Part shown: positions 1 through 5,312 of the stretch, piece after piece
How the letters are laid out: each line of letters starts with the position of its first letter
Numbering within the stretch: the stretch's first letter is position 1
NCBI GenBank assembly: GCA_008080925.1
Contig: VMDJ01000014.1
Span: forward strand, 1-6,322
DNA from: Gammaproteobacteria bacterium
GTDB taxonomy: Bacteria > Pseudomonadota > Gammaproteobacteria > Chromatiales > Chromatiaceae
Length of the DNA: 6,322 nucleotides
Direction: 5' to 3'
Program-made: the position numbers and the translations under genes
Notes under the pieces: model-generated
The model's database searches: none
What the model saw: the letters and a program-made list of their open reading frames with translations, nothing else
What the model was told of the DNA's origin: nothing

Positions 1-485
1 TAGCGACGGTGATGAACTCGCTGGCTATGCAAGACCAACTACGCCAGCTCCGCATTGAAGAGCGCACCTTGTCGGCTTTCCGTATCGATACCGTTTGTGA
101 GTCTTACTCACGCGATGCAGCAGTCGCTCATCTTGAGGCTGGACGTGTGGCAATAATGGCTGCGGGTACCGGTAATCCTTATTTCACGACTGACTCGGCA
201 GCTAGCTTGCGCGCGATTGAGATCGGGGCCGATTTGATGATCAAAGCGACCAAAGTTGATGGTGTATATTCCGCAGATCCGAAGAAGGATCCAAGTGCTG
301 AGTTTTATGCAACTTTGACGTACGATCAGGTTTTGGAACAGGGCTTAGGCGTCATGGATGCGACAGCGGTTGTCTTGTGTAAAGAAAATAATATGCCCTT
401 AAGGGTGATGAATATTAACGAGCAGGGAGCTCTGGCGCGCTTGGTTTCAGGCGAATCAGTCGGCACCTTGGTGACGGGAGTCTAA
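1..485 (+). CDS. pyrH: UMP kinase (uridylate kinase) PyrH, C-terminal part, 5' end outside window
   Basis: This enzyme phosphorylates UMP to UDP with ATP in the cytoplasm, the step leading to UTP, CTP and UDP-sugars. It belongs to the bacterial hexameric amino-acid-kinase-fold family. The open frame enters at the left edge (first full codon at 3) and gives 160 residues ending at TAA 483-485. The first residues, ATVMNSLAMQ, match the E. coli protein from about residue 83, so roughly 82 N-terminal residues are missing. The GTG at 9 is an internal valine, not a start. Visible family motifs are AGTGNPYFTTDSA (about fragment residues 52-64), KATKVDGVYSADP and the C-terminal LRVMNINEQGAL. The stop lies 7 nt before frr, the usual neighbour. 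The product is certain, and nothing looks broken. Confidence 0.97.
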   Translation, partial: ATVMNSLAMQDQLRQLRIEERTLSAFRIDTVCESYSRDAAVAHLEAGRVAIMAAGTGNPYFTTDSAASLRAIEIGADLMIKATKVDGVYSADPKKDPSAEFYATLTYDQVLEQGLGVMDATAVVLCKENNMPLRVMNINEQGALARLVSGESVGTLVTGV

Positions 486-492
486 AAACGTC

Positions 493-1050
493 ATGATTGA
501 TGACATTAAAGAAGATGCTGCTGGCCGTATGGCGAAAAGTGTCGATGCTTTAGGTGAAAATTTAGCAAAGGTTCGTACCGGTCGTGCGCACCCATCCATG
601 TTGGATCACGTTGTCGTGAGCTACTACGGTGCAGATACCCCGCTTAAGCAAGTGGCTAACGTCGGTGTTGAAGATGCCCGCACATTAACCGTTCAGCCTT
701 GGGAGCAAGGTATGGTGCAAGCGGTTGAGAAAGCGATCTTGGAATCTAACCTTGGCGTGACTCCAAACACAGCAGGTACTCTGATTCGTTTGCCAATCCC
801 TCCTCTCACAGAAGAGCGCCGTAAAGATATGACGCGTATTGTTCGTGCTGAAGCAGAGCAGGCGCGTGTCGCGGTACGTAATATTCGTCGTGATGCCAAT
901 GGCAGCTTGAAAGAGTTAGTCAAAGAGAAGCTCATTTCAGAAGATGATGAGCATCGTGGCCAAGAGATCATTCAAAAGTTGACCGATCAGCACGTCAACG
1001 AGATTGATCAGTTGATGGCAAAGAAAGAAGAAGACTTGATGTCGGTTTAA
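493..1050 (+). CDS. frr: Ribosome recycling factor
   Basis: Frr acts with EF-G to split the post-termination ribosome so that its subunits can be reused. The protein has 185 residues, the same length as in E. coli. It starts with MIDDIKEDA, and the triple-helix domain I is split into about residues 1-30 and 105-185 around the small beta domain II. Family signatures are KVRTGRAHPS (26-35), PPLTEERRKD (103-112) and EAEQARVAVRNIRRDAN (120-136), which includes Arg132, essential in E. coli. ATG 493 is set by the N-terminal match. Its only Shine-Dalgarno-like sequence, GGGAG at 476-480 inside the end of pyrH, is 12 nt away, so translation may be coupled to pyrH. A terminator-like hairpin follows the TAA stop. 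Confidence 0.98.
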   Translation: MIDDIKEDAAGRMAKSVDALGENLAKVRTGRAHPSMLDHVVVSYYGADTPLKQVANVGVEDARTLTVQPWEQGMVQAVEKAILESNLGVTPNTAGTLIRLPIPPLTEERRKDMTRIVRAEAEQARVAVRNIRRDANGSLKELVKEKLISEDDEHRGQEIIQKLTDQHVNEIDQLMAKKEEDLMSV

Positions 1051-1070
1051 TCCACCGATAATCGTCACCT

Positions 1071-1097
1071 AAGCGCCGACGTTATGTCGGCGTTTTT
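1071..1097 (+). terminator. Rho-independent terminator or attenuator between frr and uppS
   Basis: A perfect 7-bp stem pairs CGCCGAC (1074-1080) with GTCGGCG (1086-1092) across the loop GTTAT. AAG at 1071-1073 can extend it by pairing with the first T residues (one G-T wobble). The stem is followed directly by TTTTT (1093-1097). This is the standard shape of an intrinsic terminator. It lies 20 nt after the frr stop and 16 nt before the uppS start. Because uppS follows on the same strand with no room for a promoter after the hairpin, it may terminate only partially. Confidence 0.8.
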
Positions 1098-1113
1098 GTA
1101 ATAGGGAATACGA

Positions 1114-1833
1114 GTGAATATACCGCGTCATATTGCCATCATCATGGATGGTAATGGCCGATGGGCAAAGCAGCAGGGTAAGGCGAGACATCATGGCCAT
1201 AAGGCAGGTGCTGAGTCGGTGCGCCGTGTCGTGCAAGCTTGCGGCGAGTTAGGCGTTGAGGCGCTCACCTTATTTGCATTCAGTAGTGAGAATTGGAAGC
1301 GACCCAAGCTTGAGGTTGAACTTTTGATGGAGCTATTTATGACGGCTTTATCTCGTGAGGTTAAAAGCCTAAAAAAGAACAACGTTAAGCTACGGGTGAT
1401 TGGTGAGCTATCTGCATTCCCCCAACGCTTACAAGATAAAATCCAAAAATCGATTGATGAAACAACTGAGTGCACGGGTTTGCATCTCAATATTGCTGCC
1501 AATTATGGTGGTCGATGGGATGTGGCTAATGCCGCTAAGCAGATCGCACGCCAGGTTCAGTTGGGTGAGTTGAGCCTTGATCAGATTGATGAGAATCAGC
1601 TCAATGCCTTTACTCAACTTTCGGATTTGCCAGAAGTGGACTTATTTATTCGCACCGGTGGTGAAGTCAGAGTAAGTAATTTTTTACTCTGGCAAATTGC
1701 CTATAGTGAGATGGTGTTCAGTGATGTGCTTTGGCCTGAGTTTGGTGAAGAGGCGTTGAAAGATGCTATTGACCAGTTTTCAAAGCGTCAGCGTCGTTTC
1801 GGTAAAACCGGCGAACAAATAGAAGAAGGGTAA
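1114..1833 (+). CDS. uppS: Undecaprenyl diphosphate synthase (cis-prenyltransferase)
   Basis: UppS condenses eight isopentenyl diphosphates onto farnesyl diphosphate in cis, giving the C55 carrier lipid precursor used for peptidoglycan and O-antigen. It is a cytoplasmic, membrane-associated dimer. The 239-residue protein shows IIMDGNGRWA (9-18) with catalytic Asp12 (E. coli Asp26), the FAFSSENW segment (54-61), NIAANYGGRWD (126-136), and RTGGEVRVSNF (180-190) with diphosphate-binding Arg180 and Arg186. Glu199 matches E. coli Glu213. All offsets from E. coli are a constant 14 residues, the result of a shorter N-terminus. The start is GTG, with AGGGA at 1103-1107 spaced 6 nt, and no better start lies upstream after the terminator. 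TAA is 2 nt before cdsA, which indicates co-transcription. Confidence 0.97.
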   Translation: MNIPRHIAIIMDGNGRWAKQQGKARHHGHKAGAESVRRVVQACGELGVEALTLFAFSSENWKRPKLEVELLMELFMTALSREVKSLKKNNVKLRVIGELSAFPQRLQDKIQKSIDETTECTGLHLNIAANYGGRWDVANAAKQIARQVQLGELSLDQIDENQLNAFTQLSDLPEVDLFIRTGGEVRVSNFLLWQIAYSEMVFSDVLWPEFGEEALKDAIDQFSKRQRRFGKTGEQIEEG

Positions 1834-1835
1834 TT

Positions 1836-2651
1836 ATGTTAAAGCAACGCATTTTGACCGCACTGGTTTTAATCCCGATTGTGATTGGTGTGATTTTTTA
1901 TGCGCCCATTGAACTGTTTGCGAGTTTTATCGGTGCTGTCTCGTTATTGGCTGCACGTGAATGGGCAAATTTAAATGGACTAAAAACGCTCGCGGGTCAG
2001 CTGCCTTACATGATTGCTGTAGCGGTTTTAGTGATGATGTTGGCAATGATGCCGGGTATCGTTTTTGTGTTGTTTGCTGCGACCACCGTTTTCTGGATTG
2101 GCAATAGTTTCACCTTGGTTATGCGTAACAAGCCGCTTGAGCAAGTGGATGGTCTACGCCCGGGTATGTTGGCAATGGGTGTGTTGATTCTAAGTAGCGT
2201 ATTTTTGGCGATGATCCAATTGCATCAAACTCCAGCCATTGGCTCAGGTTTAGTCATGTTTCTGTTTGTGTTGATATGGGTAGCCGATTCGGGCGCGTAT
2301 TTCGCTGGACGGGCTTTCGGTAAACATAAACTTTCACCACATGTTAGCCCCGGAAAAACATGGGAAGGTGCATTTGGCGCTTTGTTGGGTGCTGTTGTCT
2401 GCGGCGTTGTGTTACATCGTTTCGAATGGTTTGAGTTGAGCTTAATGCAGCTTGTTTTTGTATGTGTTGCGACCGCTTGGGTATCAATTGGTGGTGACCT
2501 TTTTGAAAGCGTGATGAAGCGACAAGCGGGTATGAAAGATAGCGGTAACTTACTGCCGGGGCATGGTGGTGTGCTTGATCGCATCGATAGTTTGTTGGCC
2601 GCCGCGCCTGTGTTCCTCATGTTGGTTGCATTGGCGGGTGGCCTAAAGTGA
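1836..2651 (+). CDS. cdsA: Phosphatidate cytidylyltransferase (CDP-diacylglycerol synthase)
   Basis: CdsA is an inner-membrane enzyme that makes CDP-diacylglycerol from CTP and phosphatidic acid, the branch point to all major phospholipids. The 271-residue protein (E. coli about 285) is strongly hydrophobic. Likely membrane segments lie near residues 5-37 (one or two helices), 58-72, 75-93, 111-129, 137-150, 179-195, 203-222 and 252-269. The family signature is complete at 225-251: S225, KR 228-229, KD 234-235, HGG 243-245, DR 248-249 and D251. A second conserved block, WVADSGAYFAG then SPGKTWEG, spans about 148-178. ATG 1836 has AAGGG at 1826-1830, 5 nt away. The TGA stop overlaps the dxr start in GTGA, which points to translational coupling. 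Confidence 0.97.
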   Translation: MLKQRILTALVLIPIVIGVIFYAPIELFASFIGAVSLLAAREWANLNGLKTLAGQLPYMIAVAVLVMMLAMMPGIVFVLFAATTVFWIGNSFTLVMRNKPLEQVDGLRPGMLAMGVLILSSVFLAMIQLHQTPAIGSGLVMFLFVLIWVADSGAYFAGRAFGKHKLSPHVSPGKTWEGAFGALLGAVVCGVVLHRFEWFELSLMQLVFVCVATAWVSIGGDLFESVMKRQAGMKDSGNLLPGHGGVLDRIDSLLAAAPVFLMLVALAGGLK

Positions 2652-3817
2652 TTGGCATTAGCGTTTTAGGCTCTACCGGTTCAATCGGTATTAGCACGCT
2701 GGATGTGATTGCCCAGCACCCTGAGCGTTATCGTGCTGTCGGCCTTGCTGCAAATACAGATGTGGAAGGGTTGTTTCAACAATGTGAACGTTTTCAGCCC
2801 ACTGTGGTTGCAATGGCGGATGAAGCGAGTGCGGCTGAGTTGGCTAAGCGACTCGCGTCTATCGGCTCTTCTATTGAGGTGCTTGCTGGCGAGGCTGGTG
2901 TTATTGCGATCGCTGAGCTAACAAATGCTGAAATGGTAATGGCAGCGATTGTGGGTGCAGCAGGTTTAACGCCTACCTTGGCTGCGGTGCGTAAAGGCAA
3001 ACGTATTTTGTTGGCTAACAAAGAATCGCTCGTTGTTGCGGGTGATTTGTTTATGCGCGAAGCCAAAGCTCATAAGGCATCAGTCTTGCCAATTGATAGT
3101 GAGCACAATGCGGTTTTTCAGTGTATGCCACAGGATTTTGAGCAGGGCTTAGCAGCAAAGGGCGTCAAACGCATTTTATTGACTGCTTCTGGTGGGCCTT
3201 TTCGGACATGGACTAATGACCAGCTGAAATCGGCAACACCGGAGCAAGCGTGTGCCCACCCTAATTGGAGTATGGGACGTAAGATCTCGGTTGATTCGGC
3301 AACAATGATGAACAAAGGGCTCGAAGTGATAGAGGCGCGTTGGCTATTCGATGCAACTCCAGAGCAGATCAAAGTAGTGGTTCATCCGCAGAGTGTGGTG
3401 CATTCGATGGTGCAATACGTCGATGGCTCTGTTTTGGCTCAGTTGGGTAACCCTGATATGCGAACGCCGATTGCACATGCGATGGCTTGGCCTGAGCGTC
3501 ATGGCTCGGGCGTGGCTTCATTAGATTTGTTTGAGGTCGCGCGCTTAGATTTTGAAGAGCCGGATACACAACGATTTCCGTGTTTACGCTTAGCCTTTGA
3601 TGCTGTCGCGGCGGCGGGTGTCGCACCAGCGGTCCTCAATGCGGCGAATGAGGTCGCTGTTGATGCGTTTTTAAGTACACAGCTGGCTTTTGTGCGGATC
3701 CCCGAGATTATTGAAACAGTCCTTTCGCAGAATCTTGAGGGTGATCTCGATTCAGTTGAAGGCTTGATGGCAATCGATCAAGCAGCACGTGCTGCAGCGG
3801 AACAATTGATCCACTAA
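2648..3817 (+). CDS. dxr: 1-deoxy-D-xylulose 5-phosphate reductoisomerase
   Basis: Dxr rearranges and reduces DXP to 2-C-methyl-D-erythritol 4-phosphate with NADPH and a divalent metal, the committed step of the MEP isoprenoid pathway. It is a cytoplasmic enzyme and the target of fosmidomycin. The protein has 389 residues. It shows the NADPH-binding GSTGSIG (8-14), ANKES with Lys125, metal ligands Asp150 and Glu152 in IDSEHNA, His204 and Trp207 in HPNWSMGRKISVDSATMMNK (204-223), and Glu226 in NKGLE, the counterpart of E. coli Glu231. The GTG start at 2648 overlaps the cdsA stop and places the Rossmann motif at the normal distance from the N-terminus. The Shine-Dalgarno match is poor (GGGTGG, 2636-2641), so coupling to cdsA is likely. 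Upstream, its product feeds UppS. Confidence 0.98.
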   Translation: MIGISVLGSTGSIGISTLDVIAQHPERYRAVGLAANTDVEGLFQQCERFQPTVVAMADEASAAELAKRLASIGSSIEVLAGEAGVIAIAELTNAEMVMAAIVGAAGLTPTLAAVRKGKRILLANKESLVVAGDLFMREAKAHKASVLPIDSEHNAVFQCMPQDFEQGLAAKGVKRILLTASGGPFRTWTNDQLKSATPEQACAHPNWSMGRKISVDSATMMNKGLEVIEARWLFDATPEQIKVVVHPQSVVHSMVQYVDGSVLAQLGNPDMRTPIAHAMAWPERHGSGVASLDLFEVARLDFEEPDTQRFPCLRLAFDAVAAAGVAPAVLNAANEVAVDAFLSTQLAFVRIPEIIETVLSQNLEGDLDSVEGLMAIDQAARAAAEQLIH

Positions 3818-3826
3818 ACGGTCTAT
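3799..3826 (+). promoter_or_regulatory. Candidate sigma-E (RpoE/AlgU-type) promoter for rseP, within and just after the dxr 3' end
   Basis: GGAACAA (3799-3805) matches the sigma-E -35 consensus GGAACTT at 5 of 7 positions, including the core AAC. After a 15-nt spacer, GTCTAT (3821-3826) matches the -10 form GTCTAA at 5 of 6. This spacing equals that between GAACTT and GTCTGA in the E. coli rpoH P3 promoter as I recall it. In E. coli the rseP-bamA genes belong to the sigma-E regulon, so the location fits. The predicted start, 6-7 nt after the -10, falls at about 3832-3833, on or beside the rseP ATG. This is a motif match only, with no direct evidence of activity. Confidence 0.45.
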
Positions 3827-3832
3827 CAAGTT

Positions 3833-5194
3833 ATGGAAATTCTGCAGAAAGTCTTCTTTTTTATCGTTGCGATCGGTGTGCTGGTTACAGTGCATGAGTT
3901 CGGCCATTACTGGGTAGCTCGCCGAGCGGGCATTAAGGTGCTGCGTTTTTCAATTGGTTTTGGTCGACCATTGCTTTCATGGGTCAGAGGTGAAGATAAA
4001 ACCGAATATGTGATTGCAGCAATCCCTTTGGGTGGTTACGTCAAGATGGTTGATACCCGAGAAGGCGATATCGCTGAGCACGATTTGCCACGTGCTTTCG
4101 ATAAGCAGTCGTTAGCAAAACGTACTGCCGTTGTGGCAGCGGGCCCTATGTTTAACTTTATCTTCGCTATTTTGGCCTACTGGTTGGTTTTTCAGATTGG
4201 CGAAACCGGCGCGCGTCCTTTGGTTGGGCAACTGGCAAGTAATGGTGTGGCAGTTGAAGCTGGCTTTTTGCCTGGTGATGAGTTTGTCGCGATCTCCGGC
4301 GAGAAAACGCCAACCTGGGGTTCTGTAGCTCAACGTATAGCGACTACTGTGATGGCAGGTGAGGATCTCTCCATTCGTGTACAGGGCGAAGAGGGCTTTG
4401 CAAGAGACTTGGTGGTTAATGCCTCTGTGTTCGGTGAGTTTGACGAAAATACCGATGTGCTCGAGAAGCTGGGTATTGAACCGGCTAAGCCGCAGATTCC
4501 TGCGATTGTTGGCGAGGTCATTCCAAATGGGTCGGCTGAAAAAGCTGGTTTGCAGCAAGGTGACTTGATTAAGGCAATTGATGGTCAGCCAGTCGAAGAT
4601 TGGTTTGCGTGGGTTAAATGGGTTCGCGATAACCCGGATAAGCAACTCAGTCTTGATGTCCAACGAAACGGATCAATGTTGGCATTGCGTTTGGCCCCTG
4701 AGCGCGTTGAAAAGGGTGGTGAGGTCTTTGGCCGTGTTGGATTGAAGGCGCAGGCGCCTAGTGAAGATCTGTCTCGTTATCGAGCTGAGATTATCTTGGG
4801 GCCAGTTGATGCGTTTGTAGGAGCAGTTAATCGCACGGCTGAATACTCGTGGCTGACGCTAAAAGTATTGGGACGAATGCTCATTGGCGAGGCTTCGGTC
4901 AAAAATCTGAGTGGTCCATTGACAATTGCTGATGTGGCTGGTCAAACGGCATCTTTTGGTTTGGTGGCTTTTTTAAAGTTTTTGGCCATTGTGAGTATTA
5001 GTTTAGGCGTATTGAATCTTTTGCCAGTACCTATGCTTGATGGCGGACATTTGCTCTATTTTGCGGTTGAGGCGGTGACCGGCAAATCGGTTAGCGAGGC
5101 TATTCAATTACGTGCCCAGCAAATCGGTATTGCGGTATTGGCCTCAGTGATGTTTTTAGCCTTTTACGTTGATTTTACTCGTTATTTTGGCTGA
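3833..5194 (+). CDS. rseP: RseP, site-2-type intramembrane zinc metalloprotease (sigma-E activation)
   Basis: RseP sits in the inner membrane and, after DegS cuts the anti-sigma factor RseA, makes the second cut that frees sigma-E. It also clears remnant signal peptides. The 453 residues (E. coli 450) show the zinc motif HEFGH (21-25, catalytic Glu22) in the first membrane segment (about 5-28). A second membrane segment lies at about 98-122. Two PDZ-like domains lie at about 128-200 and 222-290, the second containing GSAEKAGLQQGD. The distal part has LNLLPVPMLDGGH (394-406) with zinc ligand Asp403, and a last helix at about 428-446. ATG 3833 aligns the HExxH position with E. coli. No clear Shine-Dalgarno precedes it. 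It lies 15 nt after dxr and upstream of bamA, as is usual. Confidence 0.97.
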   Translation: MEILQKVFFFIVAIGVLVTVHEFGHYWVARRAGIKVLRFSIGFGRPLLSWVRGEDKTEYVIAAIPLGGYVKMVDTREGDIAEHDLPRAFDKQSLAKRTAVVAAGPMFNFIFAILAYWLVFQIGETGARPLVGQLASNGVAVEAGFLPGDEFVAISGEKTPTWGSVAQRIATTVMAGEDLSIRVQGEEGFARDLVVNASVFGEFDENTDVLEKLGIEPAKPQIPAIVGEVIPNGSAEKAGLQQGDLIKAIDGQPVEDWFAWVKWVRDNPDKQLSLDVQRNGSMLALRLAPERVEKGGEVFGRVGLKAQAPSEDLSRYRAEIILGPVDAFVGAVNRTAEYSWLTLKVLGRMLIGEASVKNLSGPLTIADVAGQTASFGLVAFLKFLAIVSISLGVLNLLPVPMLDGGHLLYFAVEAVTGKSVSEAIQLRAQQIGIAVLASVMFLAFYVDFTRYFG

Positions 5195-5196
5195 AT

Positions 5197-5213
5197 CGCC
5201 TGCGCGTCAGGCG
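5197..5213 (+). other. Perfect hairpin just after the rseP stop
   Basis: CGCCTG (5197-5202) pairs fully with CAGGCG (5208-5213) around the 5-nt loop CGCGT, two bases after the rseP TGA. No T tract follows (the next bases are GGTGGCAACG), so it does not look like a standard intrinsic terminator. It could protect the 3' end of an rseP transcript or mark a weak termination or processing point before the bamA promoter. Its function is unknown. Confidence 0.4.
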
Positions 5214-5214
5214 G

Positions 5215-5245
5215 GTGGCAACGCCCCGAGTATTCCCGATATAAT
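5215..5245 (+). promoter_or_regulatory. Candidate sigma-70 promoter for bamA
   Basis: TATAAT at 5240-5245 is a perfect -10 hexamer. The -35 is weak: GTGGCA (5215-5220) matches TTGACA at 4 of 6 with a 19-nt spacer, and TGGCAA (5216-5221) at 3 of 6 with 18 nt. There is no TGn extension. A start near 5252 would give a leader of about 60 nt. The site lies in the only long gap of the cluster, directly ahead of an essential, highly expressed gene, which supports it. The weak -35 keeps the call moderate. Confidence 0.5.
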
Positions 5246-5257
5246 CTGCGGATAATT

Positions 5258-5273
5258 TCGCCCTAAAAGGCGA
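5258..5273 (+). other. Stem-loop in the predicted bamA 5' leader
   Basis: TCGCC (5258-5262) pairs with GGCGA (5269-5273) around the 6-nt loop CTAAAA. With a 2-nt bulge the flanking AA (5254-5255) and TT (5274-5275) could add two pairs. Only two T residues follow before an A-rich stretch (5276-5284), so it is not a + strand terminator. If transcription starts near 5252, the stem begins within a few bases of the mRNA 5' end. That arrangement can shield a transcript from 5'-end-dependent decay. The role is inferred. Confidence 0.4.
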
Positions 5274-5312
5274 TTAAAAAAGAATAAACACGCATTGCGT
5301 TCGAAGGTTGTT

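Noticed and set aside
9..11. GTG as a start codon for pyrH
   Set aside because: The frame is open upstream to the window edge, and residues before and after the GTG match the interior of UMP kinase, so this is an internal valine.
1317..1356. TGAACTT in uppS as a sigma-E -35 element
   Set aside because: No GTCTAA or GTCTGA-like -10 lies 15-18 nt downstream. The nearest TCTC is about 27 nt away.
4112..4663. Minus-strand open frame of 183 codons opposite rseP
   Set aside because: It lies wholly inside a well-supported gene, its translation resembles no family I know, and no ribosome site or promoter serves it. Other minus-strand frames opposite frr, uppS, cdsA and dxr were dropped for the same reason.
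5216..5233. TGGCA before bamA as a sigma-54 promoter
   Set aside because: The -24-like TGGCA is not followed by a TTGC-type -12 element at the required spacing.
5258..5284. bamA leader hairpin as an intrinsic terminator
   Set aside because: No T tract follows on the + strand (only TT, then A residues), and in the opposite direction the stem also lacks a T tract on its 3' side.
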